Both the position numbers and the translations under genes were made by a program. From positions 1-9,258 of the forward strand of contig JAAZPS010000141.1 in the NCBI GenBank assembly GCA_012797095.1: a stretch of 9,258 nucleotides of DNA, in the 5' to 3' direction. Source of the stretch: Bacillota bacterium. GTDB lineage: Bacteria > Bacillota > Dethiobacteria > DTU022. Of the stretch, positions 1 through 5,250 are shown piece by piece. The notes below the pieces were generated by a model that saw only the letters and a program-made list of their open reading frames with translations, ran no database searches and was not told where the DNA came from. Position 1 is the first letter of the stretch. Each line of letters begins with the position of its first letter.

Positions 1-1933
1 CCTGGAGCACGGCTTTGCCCTGAAACGGACCAGCTCCGGTTTTGTGACCATCCCCCTGCTGGAAGGCGAGGAGATCAGCGAGGAGGAGTACAACAAGCTG
101 GAGCAGCCGGTCAAGGATGAACTGGAGAAAAAATCGACGGCGGTGCAGCTGAAGGCGATGGAGATCACGCGCCGGATCCAGTCTGCGGACCGGGCGCTCA
201 AGGAAAAATTCAAGGAGCTCGATCAGAAGATCGCCATCGCCGCGACGGGCCATCTTTTCAACGAGCTCATCGAAAGATACAGCGGCTTCTCCAAGGTGCA
301 GCGCTACCTGGTTGCGCTGCGGGAGGATGTTCTCTCCAGCCTCGACGAATTTCGCGCGGACAAGGAGGAGCAGCCCTTTCCCTTCCCCTGGATGCTCAGC
401 CAGAGCACGGAGCAGGCCGCCCTGCGCTACAGGATCAACCTGATCGTCGATCACCGGGAGACCCTGGGGGCCCCGGTGGTCTACGAGACCAATCCCTCCT
501 ACTACAATCTGCTCGGGCGGCTGGAATACGAGAACCGTTTTGGCGCCGTTGTCACCGACTTCACCATGCTCCGGGGAGGGGCCTTCCACCGGGCCAACGG
601 CGGTTACCTGATCCTGCAGGCCAACGATATCCTCACGGGGATCCAGTCGTGGGAGGTGCTGAAGCGGGCGCTGAAGAACAGGGAGATCCGCATCGAAGCC
701 CTCGGCGAGCAGTACGCCCTGACCACCTTCTCAACCCTGCGTCCGCAACCGATCCCTTTGCAGATCAAGGTGATCATGATCGGCAATCCCATGCTCTACC
801 AGATGCTCTACTATTACGATGAAGATTTCCGCAAACTTTTCAAGATCAAGGCGGACTTTGATGTCGAGATGGATAAGCACGATCGGAACGTGGCCAAGAT
901 GGCCGGTTTTATTGCCTATCACTGCAGCCAGGAGCGGCTGCGCCACTTTGATCGCGCCGCCGTCGCCAAGATCGTGGAATACAGCGCCCGCCTGGCCGAG
1001 CATCAGGAGAAGCTGAGCACCCGGTTCAACGATATCGTCGAGCTGCTTTACGAGGCCGATACCTGGGCCGGGCTCGCCGGAAGCAGCATCACCGGGGCCT
1101 CCCACGTGGAGAAAGCGCTGGCGGAAAAGATCTACCGCTCCAACAAGTACGAGCAGAAGATCCAGGAGGCAGTGGAGGAAGGGCAGATTCTTCTGGATCT
1201 GGAGGGCTCCCGGACCGGTCAGGTCAACGCCCTCACGGTGATCAATCTCGGCGATTACCAGTTCGGCCGCCCGGCCAAGGTGACCGCCTCGGTTCACCCC
1301 GGGCGGCGGGGTATCGTCAACATTGAACGGGAAAGCAAGCTCAGCGGCAAGATCCACGACAAGGGGATCCTCATCCTGAGCGGTTATCTTGGCCGCCGCT
1401 ACGGCAGCAAGGTGCCGCTCAATCTCTCGGCCAGCCTCTGCTTCGAGCAATCCTACAGCGGCGTTGACGGAGACAGCGCCTCGGCGGCGGAGCTCTTTGC
1501 CCTCCTTTCGAGCATCTCCGGCATGCCGCTGAAGCAGGGTCTGGCGGTGACCGGATCGATCAATCAGAGCGGTGAGCTTCAGCCCATCGGCGGGGTTAAC
1601 AGCAAGATCGAGGGATTTTTCAAAGCCTGCCAGAATAAAGGGCTTACCGGTAAGCAGGGTGTGATCATCCCCGCAGGCAACCGGAAGAACTTGATGTTAT
1701 GCGACGAGATCGCCGCCGCCGTTGCCGCCGGTACATTTCACCTTTACACTATCACCACCGCCGATGAGGGGCTTTCGCTGCTCACCGGAATAGAAGCGGG
1801 AGCGGAGCAGCCGGACGGCACCTTCCCGCCGGGGACGGTCAACGAGGCGGTGGTGAAGCAGCTGCGCCGGTTCGGCGAAGCGCTGCGCCGCCAGAAAGGG
1901 CCGGAGGAAGGCGATGAGCACAAGGGCGAATAG
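1..1933 (+). CDS. Lon-like ATP-dependent protease, AAA_32 + S16 type (5' partial)
   Basis: The frame is open from base 2, so the gene begins upstream; a GTG at 44 is internal, because in-frame residues before it (LEHGFALKRTSSGF) fit the family. Roughly 640 codons are present of a protein usually near 800; the N-terminal nucleotide-binding part with Walker A is missing. Visible in order: a charged helical insert (about 100-300); the later ATPase half with a Walker B-like strand GGYLILQANDIL (599-634), sensor-1-like IGNP and an arginine-finger candidate in DFRKLFKIKADFD (Arg at 830-832); a helical lid to about 1160; then the S16 protease domain. The Ser-Lys dyad is intact: Ser in GDSAS (1475-1477) and Lys in GGVNSKIEGF (1604-1606). 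The product should be a cytosolic ATP-fuelled serine protease for misfolded or regulatory proteins. It differs from classical LonA by lacking the usual LonA layout. Its substrates cannot be read from sequence. The last 20 bases overlap the methyltransferase gene, suggesting co-transcription. Confidence 0.93.
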   Translation, partial: LEHGFALKRTSSGFVTIPLLEGEEISEEEYNKLEQPVKDELEKKSTAVQLKAMEITRRIQSADRALKEKFKELDQKIAIAATGHLFNELIERYSGFSKVQRYLVALREDVLSSLDEFRADKEEQPFPFPWMLSQSTEQAALRYRINLIVDHRETLGAPVVYETNPSYYNLLGRLEYENRFGAVVTDFTMLRGGAFHRANGGYLILQANDILTGIQSWEVLKRALKNREIRIEALGEQYALTTFSTLRPQPIPLQIKVIMIGNPMLYQMLYYYDEDFRKLFKIKADFDVEMDKHDRNVAKMAGFIAYHCSQERLRHFDRAAVAKIVEYSARLAEHQEKLSTRFNDIVELLYEADTWAGLAGSSITGASHVEKALAEKIYRSNKYEQKIQEAVEEGQILLDLEGSRTGQVNALTVINLGDYQFGRPAKVTASVHPGRRGIVNIERESKLSGKIHDKGILILSGYLGRRYGSKVPLNLSASLCFEQSYSGVDGDSASAAELFALLSSISGMPLKQGLAVTGSINQSGELQPIGGVNSKIEGFFKACQNKGLTGKQGVIIPAGNRKNLMLCDEIAAAVAAGTFHLYTITTADEGLSLLTGIEAGAEQPDGTFPPGTVNEAVVKQLRRFGEALRRQKGPEEGDEHKGE

Positions 1934-2702
1934 AGCGGGGCCGGAGCGTGAAATAGCTGCGCCGTACAGCGGTTATGCGGCGATCTACGATCGGATCATG
2001 GTCGGGGTCGATTACGAAGGCTGGGTTGATTATGTCGAAGCGCTGCTGCAACCGTACGGCTGCAAGCCCACAGCAGTGCTCGATCTGGCCTGCGGTACCG
2101 GCAGCTCCACCCTGCCCTTTGCCGCACGCGGTTACCGGGTCAGCGGGATCGATCTATCCGGGCCCATGCTGGAGCTGGCCCAGGCCAAGGCGGCGGCGGC
2201 AGCGCTGCCGGTTGAATTTCACCGGATGGATCTGCGGGCTCTCGAACTGACGCAGCGCTTCGACCTGGCGGTGCTGTTTCAGGACGGGTTGAACTACCTC
2301 CTCACCGATGAAGAGCTTCTTCAGGCCTTCACCGGGGTCCGCGATCTTCTGCTTCCCGGGGGCTTTTTTATCTTCGATCTGACCCGTCCCTCGCTGAGAA
2401 ACAGCAGCGAGCAGCCCTCGGTCTACTGGTACGAGGAGGAAGGGTTTACCCTGGTCTGGGAGAGCCGCTACCACCGGGAGACGGCGACCTGGGCACTTTT
2501 CTTGACCGTATTCATCAGCGAAACTGGAGGGCTCTACCGCAAATACCGGGAGCAGCACCGGGAGAAGGATCATCTCCCGGAAACGGTGGAAAAGCTGCTG
2601 GCCGAGGCAGGCCTGACCCTGCTAGGGGTACACCCGACTTACCGGCTGGACCCTGCCAGGGATGGCGAGGCCAAGCTGACCTTTGTCGCCCGGCGCGGCT
2701 AG
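1914..2702 (+). CDS. Class I SAM-dependent methyltransferase, YqeM-like
   Basis: A 262-residue protein with a Rossmann-type methyltransferase fold. Motif I is LDLACGTGSS (glycines at residues 61 and 63), the acidic residue ending strand 2 is Asp80 in GIDLS, and the motif IV region is FDLAVLFQDGLNYL. LLPGGFFIFDL follows as the strand 5 region. The N-terminal YAAIYDRIM and the overall pattern match small-molecule methyltransferases resembling Bacillus YqeM; this is by memory of the family, and the substrate is unknown. ATG at 1914 is chosen because GGAGG at 1903-1907 sits six bases before it. The gene starts inside the end of the Lon-like protease gene (20-base overlap), so the two are probably translationally coupled. 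No T-rich terminator follows on this strand; the hairpin at 2736-2752 has its T-run only in the opposite direction. Confidence 0.9.
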   Translation: MSTRANRAGPEREIAAPYSGYAAIYDRIMVGVDYEGWVDYVEALLQPYGCKPTAVLDLACGTGSSTLPFAARGYRVSGIDLSGPMLELAQAKAAAAALPVEFHRMDLRALELTQRFDLAVLFQDGLNYLLTDEELLQAFTGVRDLLLPGGFFIFDLTRPSLRNSSEQPSVYWYEEEGFTLVWESRYHRETATWALFLTVFISETGGLYRKYREQHREKDHLPETVEKLLAEAGLTLLGVHPTYRLDPARDGEAKLTFVARRG

Positions 2703-2729
2703 GCGGTCCGGAGAAAGTTCGCTTCTTTT

Positions 2730-2752
2730 AAAAAAGCCTGCTTGCAGCAGGC
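2730..2752 (-). terminator. Intrinsic terminator of the AI-2E transporter gene
   Basis: Bases 2736-2742 (GCCTGCT) and 2746-2752 (AGCAGGC) form a perfect 7-bp stem with a 3-base loop. Read leftward, the stem is followed at once by six T (the A-run at 2730-2735). It starts 20 bases beyond the stop codon of the leftward transporter gene. In the rightward direction it is followed by CGCCTG rather than T, so it should act for the minus strand only, although the stem could still weakly shield the methyltransferase mRNA end. Confidence 0.85.
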
Positions 2753-2772
2753 CGCCTGTACTCCGCCCCCGT

Positions 2773-3840
2773 TCAAGTTTCTTCCTCGGGGGTGTTGTTG
2801 TTCCGCGCCAGGTAGTAATCGACCAGCAGCACCTTGAAGATGGCGCTCAAGGGTACCGCCAGAACGATCCCGGTTACCCCGCCCAGCTGCCCCCCGATCA
2901 TGATCACAGCGATCACTGTCAGCGGACTCAGATCGACCGCTTTGCCGAGAAAGATGGGGGTGAAGACAAAGCCGTCGAGAGCCTGCACCACCAGGTAGAC
3001 GACGAGCACGAGAAAGAAATTCGGGGCCCCGGGTAGAAAGGTGAGCAGCAGCGCCGGCACCGCCGCCAGGACCGGCCCGATATAGAGGATGATATTGAGG
3101 ATACCTGCCAGGGCGCCGAGCATCAGGGCAAAGGGCAGCCCCAGGACGGCCAGCCCTCCCCCGGTAAGCAGGCCGACGAAAAGAGATTTCAGCAGAGTAC
3201 CCCGGATGAATGCACCGACCTTCTGATCGATGATCCCGAGAATACGGCCTACATTTTTCTTGTAGATCTGCGGCGCCAGCAGGGTCAGCCGTGATTTGGC
3301 CTTCTCCAGATCCTGCACCAGATAAAAGACGAGGAAGACCAGCATCAGGGCAATCCAGGTTTTGGAGACCAGGGCCACCGAGAAGTTGGCCAGATATTTC
3401 AGGATCTGCTGGCCCATGCGGGGCGCCTCCCTGGCAAAATCGGTGTAGTAGTCGGCGAGAAGATCGGCCAGGCTCAGATCGAAACGCTGTTCGAACCTTT
3501 CCAGAAAGCCGAAAATATTGTCGGCGCTGTCAAAGAAGCCGTTAGAGAAAAGAGTGGTCAGCTGGGAAAGTTCACCGTAGATCCCTGGAATGAGAAAATA
3601 GAAAAAGATGAACATGACCAGAAGGACGATCAAGACGGTGGTCACAGCGGCCAGCAGGGGTGGAAAGCGGTGGCGCACCAGAAAATTGACCAGGGGGATG
3701 AGCAGGTAGACGACCAGAAGAGCGATGATGAAGATGGCAATTATGGGCGCCAACTTGACGACAGTGAAGATCAAGATGCCCACAGCAGCAAAGGAGAGCG
3801 CAAGTTTCAGTGCAAAGAGCCAATCTTTATCCCTGATCAA
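2773..3840 (-). CDS. AI-2E/PerM family membrane transporter
   Basis: A 355-residue, very hydrophobic protein with the AI-2E transporter (PF01594) layout: three N-terminal membrane segments (about residues 11-28, 30-53, 62-86), a soluble stretch of about 60 residues, then further helices. Family signatures visible are the ILNIILYIGPVLAAVPALL stretch and, near the C-terminus, GFVFTPIFLGKAVDLSPL followed by GGQLGGVTGIVLAVP. Members include a quorum-signal exporter (TqsA), Na+/H+ antiporters and the Bacillus sporulation protein YtvI; this sequence does not decide between them. The start is TTG at 3840, with AAAAGGGG (3849-3856) about eight bases upstream; no better in-frame ATG lies nearby. The gene stands alone, convergent with the methyltransferase and ended by the terminator at 2730-2752. 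The role in this organism is unknown; a sporulation role is possible but unproven. Confidence 0.9.
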   Translation of the reverse strand: MIRDKDWLFALKLALSFAAVGILIFTVVKLAPIIAIFIIALLVVYLLIPLVNFLVRHRFPPLLAAVTTVLIVLLVMFIFFYFLIPGIYGELSQLTTLFSNGFFDSADNIFGFLERFEQRFDLSLADLLADYYTDFAREAPRMGQQILKYLANFSVALVSKTWIALMLVFLVFYLVQDLEKAKSRLTLLAPQIYKKNVGRILGIIDQKVGAFIRGTLLKSLFVGLLTGGGLAVLGLPFALMLGALAGILNIILYIGPVLAAVPALLLTFLPGAPNFFLVLVVYLVVQALDGFVFTPIFLGKAVDLSPLTVIAVIMIGGQLGGVTGIVLAVPLSAIFKVLLVDYYLARNNNTPEEET

Positions 3841-3860
3841 ACGACCGACCCCTTTTCCGG

Positions 3861-3890
3861 TAAGATGCCATATTTTCCTTCACTACTGCA
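3861..3890 (-). promoter_or_regulatory. Possible forespore-type (sigma-G-like) promoter for the AI-2E gene
   Basis: Read leftward, TGCAGT (3885-3890), a 17-base spacer and CATCTTA (3861-3867) resemble the sigma-G consensus TGMATA / CATNNTA: all fixed -10 positions match and four of six at -35. The predicted transcript start falls close to the ribosome binding site at 3849-3856, giving an unusually short leader. The same stretch can also be read as a poor vegetative promoter (TTAAAA, 18 bases, TATGGC), so this remains tentative. Confidence 0.25.
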
Positions 3891-3930
3891 TTTTAACACG
3901 GGCCCGCCCAAAGATAAAGGGATCCCGGTC

Positions 3931-4036
3931 GGGGCAGCGCCTCCCGCGGGACAGATCGGGGGAGCGTGGGACAACAGGGACGTACCTTCCTGTCCCATCC
4001 TGAAGGGGAAAAAAGGCGGGGGAAATGGGGCAGCGC
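3931..4036 (+). repeat. Direct repeat GGGGCAGCGC, two copies
   Basis: The ten-base sequence GGGGCAGCGC occurs at 3931-3940 and again at 4027-4036, flanking the hairpin at 3967-3997. The flanks of the two copies differ. It may be the edge of a duplicated or inserted segment, or chance in a G-rich stretch. Confidence 0.4.
3967..3997. repeat. REP-like imperfect palindrome (TGGGACA...TGTCCCA)
   Basis: TGGGACA (3967-3973) pairs perfectly with TGTCCCA (3991-3997). Inside, GGGA (3977-3980) can pair with TTCC (3987-3990) with one G-T pair, leaving a three-base bulge and a six-base loop. No T-run follows in either direction, so it is not an intrinsic terminator. The GGGACA/TGTCCC palindrome style resembles dispersed REP-type elements I recall from several bacterial genomes; only one full copy is in this window, with a half-like GCGGGACAG just upstream (3947-3955). 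Confidence 0.5.
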
Positions 4037-4080
4037 ATCTTTTTGAGGTAAATCCGGGGCATGAGCGAGGCGGTAGCTGC

Positions 4081-4090
4081 TTATATATAA
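4081..4090. promoter_or_regulatory. AT-rich palindrome, possible -10 region for the small membrane protein gene
   Basis: TTATATATAA is a perfect ten-base palindrome standing out in GC-rich surroundings, 24 bases before the start codon at 4114. It could supply a -10 box (TATATA at 4082-4087). No TTGACA-like -35 sits at the right distance; GCATGA at 4059-4064 occupies that position with a 17-base spacer. Confidence 0.3.
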
Positions 4091-4113
4091 AGGAGTACCT
4101 CTGATAGGGAGGG

Positions 4114-4401
4114 ATGGTGCTGAAAGCTCTTGGTGGAACGATGGCAGCGCTGGCGCTGCTGGCAGGGGGGCTGCTTCTGCTGCCGCCCCCGGAGGGGATC
4201 TCGGTAGGCGGTATCTTCACCTCACTCTGGCTACTGCTGGCAGGCCTTTCTGCTGCGGCCTTCGTCCGGGAGCTTTGGAGATTGCTGCAGCTGCGCCGGA
4301 TCCGGAGCCGCTGGCGGAAAATGGCCGGGAAAAGGCGGCGGCCAGCGGCCCCAGTATCCCGGCTCACCTCCCTGCGGGAACGGGAGCGGCATCTAGATTG
4401 A
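4114..4401 (+). CDS. Small two-helix membrane protein of unknown function
   Basis: A 95-residue protein that I do not recognise. It has two hydrophobic segments (about residues 6-24 and 32-52) joined by a short PPPEG-containing turn, then a strongly basic tail (RRIRSRWRKMAGKRRRP), giving a predicted membrane hairpin with the C-terminal tail probably cytosolic. A TAG at 4105-4107 lies just upstream in frame, so the start cannot be earlier than 4108. ATG 4114 has GGGAGGG directly against it, which is too close for a usual site; GTG 4117 (spacing 4 from GGGAGG) or ATG 4141 (preceded by GGTGG) could be the true start. Codon choice is GC-rich like its neighbours, which supports a real gene. It is convergent with ytrI and overlaps its 3' end by 38 bases. 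A sporulation link is only guessed from position. Confidence 0.6.
   Translation: MVLKALGGTMAALALLAGGLLLLPPPEGISVGGIFTSLWLLLAGLSAAAFVRELWRLLQLRRIRSRWRKMAGKRRRPAAPVSRLTSLRERERHLD
4307..4349. repeat. Nine-base inverted repeat inside the small membrane protein gene
   Basis: GCCGCTGGC (4307-4315) and GCCAGCGGC (4341-4349) are exact reverse complements separated by 25 bases, just beyond the stop of the leftward ytrI. No T-run follows on either strand. It might slow transcription between the convergent genes, or may be a by-product of the Arg/Ala/Gly codons here. Confidence 0.35.
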
Positions 4402-4813
4402 ATACTGTTTCCGGACCGATAATGATCCAGTTCACCGTGATCAGGTAATCTTTTCCCTCGACGGTCAATTTGCGTCGCTGCAGCAGGGCCGCGGTCAGCT
4501 CCGGCTCCAGCCCGGCGGTGGTGCTGCCGATGAGGGCGGCGGTGATCTCGCTTATTTGCCGCTTCAGCTCCAGCTGCACCAGCTGATCGATCATCTCCCC
4601 GGTGATGATAAGATCGATCGAACGGATCTTCTCTTCCGGGCGATCCGCCCACAGCGCTTCGCTGCGGGCGAGCCTTTCCGTGGTCTCGAAAAGCTCGACC
4701 TTCAGCTTCTCTCTCTGCCGGTATAGCTCTTCCATGTTTCTGATCTGATAGAGATGGATCAGCAGGGCACCGGCGATCAGCCCTAGAAAAAGGAGACCCC
4801 AGCCCCGGCCCAC
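4364..4813 (-). CDS. ytrI: YtrI-like sporulation membrane protein
   Basis: A 149-residue protein with one N-terminal membrane helix (about residues 5-22), a charged heptad-like coiled-coil stretch (about 24-55), and a small alpha/beta C-terminal part containing IRSIDLIITGEMIDQLVQLELKRQI and GKDYLITVNWIIIGPETVFNL. This layout and its position directly after ytrH match YtrI, needed for efficient sporulation in Bacillus subtilis, where ytrH and ytrI are expressed in the mother cell. Identification rests mostly on context and architecture, since YtrI sequences diverge. The start is GTG at 4813, one base after the ytrH stop (4815-4817); its binding site is weak (AGGCGCTAGG), suggesting coupling to ytrH translation. 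The 3' end overlaps the convergent small membrane protein gene by 38 bases, and no intrinsic terminator is visible downstream. Confidence 0.75.
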   Translation of the reverse strand: MGRGWGLLFLGLIAGALLIHLYQIRNMEELYRQREKLKVELFETTERLARSEALWADRPEEKIRSIDLIITGEMIDQLVQLELKRQISEITAALIGSTTAGLEPELTAALLQRRKLTVEGKDYLITVNWIIIGPETVFNLDAAPVPAGR

Positions 4814-4814
4814 C

Positions 4815-5144
4815 CTAGCGCCTGAGGCCCAGGGAGAGGATCAGCAGGTGGCCCAGGTGCGCCCCCAGAAAAGCGCTGCCGACGATCAGGAGCTGCCGGA
4901 TCAGGTTAAAAAATTGCTTGTCAAGAACGCCGGCTTCAAAGGTCCTAATCACCCCGAAGGTGCCCCCCAGGGCCGCGACCAGGGCCCATATCTTCAGCTC
5001 CCCGGAGAGCTCGAGTGCAGTTTTCAGGGGAGGACGCCTGAGCAGCAGTGCCCCCAGCGATCCGAGAAGACTGCCGCCGAGGTTCACGCCAAGGGCGATA
5101 AAGAAGGTCAGCACAAGGGTCACCAGAAAGCGTTCTCGCTCCAT
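4815..5144 (-). CDS. ytrH: YtrH family sporulation protein
   Basis: A 109-residue integral membrane protein with the family's conserved pattern: a first helix with LGVNLGGSLLGSLGALLLRRPPLKT (residues 18-42, shown in part by its GGS and PPLKT), then LKIWALVAALGGTFGVIRTFE (50-70), and a last helix with QLLIVGSAFLGAHLGHLL (84-101). The LKIWALVAALGGTF and SAFLGAHLG blocks are characteristic of YtrH (PF14034). In Bacillus subtilis the protein is made in the mother cell and needed for full sporulation efficiency; its biochemical role is not known. ATG 5144 is preceded by GAGGGGGG (5152-5159) with seven bases between. It heads a two-gene operon with ytrI and is divergent from dnaE, an adjacency also known in Bacillus. 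A weak mother-cell-type promoter match lies at 5165-5191. Confidence 0.9.
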   Translation of the reverse strand: MERERFLVTLVLTFFIALGVNLGGSLLGSLGALLLRRPPLKTALELSGELKIWALVAALGGTFGVIRTFEAGVLDKQFFNLIRQLLIVGSAFLGAHLGHLLILSLGLRR

Positions 5145-5164
5145 GATCGAGCCCCCCTCAGCAA

Positions 5165-5191
5165 ATTAATATGACCCGGAGAGGAAATAGT
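5165..5191 (-). promoter_or_regulatory. Weak sigma-E-like promoter candidate for ytrH-ytrI
   Basis: Read leftward, ACTATT (5186-5191), a 12-base spacer and CATATTAAT (5165-5173) loosely resemble the mother-cell sigma-E pattern (ATATT, 13-15 bases, CATACAnT). In Bacillus the ytrHI pair depends on sigma-E, which makes a site here expected. Against it, the spacer is a base short, the -10 is imperfect, and the start of transcription would fall almost at the Shine-Dalgarno sequence. Confidence 0.22.
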
Positions 5192-5234
5192 TGCCGGGAA
5201 GGAGAAATAAGTTGGTCAGGACGGATTGCCAAAC

Positions 5235-5250
5235 GGAGCGTGAAAAATTG
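5235..5250 (+). promoter_or_regulatory. Ribosome binding site and TTG start chosen for dnaE
   Basis: GGAGCGTGA (5235-5243) precedes TTG at 5248-5250, with GGAG nine bases from the start. This start gives MSKQNFVHLHCHTEYS, placing the HLHCH metal motif at the distance from the N-terminus usual for DnaE. Two earlier in-frame TTG codons also have good sites: 5191 (GAGAGG at 5179-5184) and 5212 (AAGGAG at 5199-5204); they would add 19 or 12 residues without family resemblance. Confidence 0.6.

Larger units (their letters stand above)
3841..4113. other. Intergenic region between divergent genes
   Basis: This 273-base gap separates the leftward AI-2E transporter and the rightward small membrane protein, so promoters for both should lie here. 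It holds the REP-like hairpin at 3967-3997, two copies of GGGGCAGCGC (3931-3940 and 4027-4036), the AT-rich palindrome TTATATATAA at 4081-4090, and a weak sigma-G-like pair read leftward (3861-3890). The open frames crossing it have no family resemblance and are not called genes. Confidence 0.6.

Noticed and set aside
599..634. Walker B region of the Lon-like protease reading LILQAND, without the more usual Asp after the hydrophobic strand
   Set aside because: I believe this position varies among AAA_32 Lon-like proteases, and the rest of the ATPase and the Ser-Lys dyad look intact, so I do not take it as evidence of inactivation.
731..1450. 239-codon minus-strand frame opposite the Lon-like protease
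   Set aside because: Antisense to a conserved coding region; composition is typical of a reverse-frame artefact.
2736..2752. Hairpin as a terminator for the rightward methyltransferase gene
   Set aside because: Read rightward the stem is followed by CGCCTG with no T-run; the six T lie only in the leftward direction.
3967..3997. Palindrome as an intrinsic terminator or CRISPR-like repeat
   Set aside because: No T-run on either side, and only one full copy with no regularly spaced repeats.
3670..4104. 144-codon plus-strand frame ending just before the small membrane protein gene
   Set aside because: Its first part is antisense to the AI-2E transporter and the rest is intergenic; no family resemblance and no convincing binding site.
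3837..4652. 271-codon minus-strand frame across the intergenic region and ytrI
   Set aside because: It is low-complexity in Arg, Ser, Pro and Gly, overlaps ytrI in another frame on the same strand, and has no recognisable domain.
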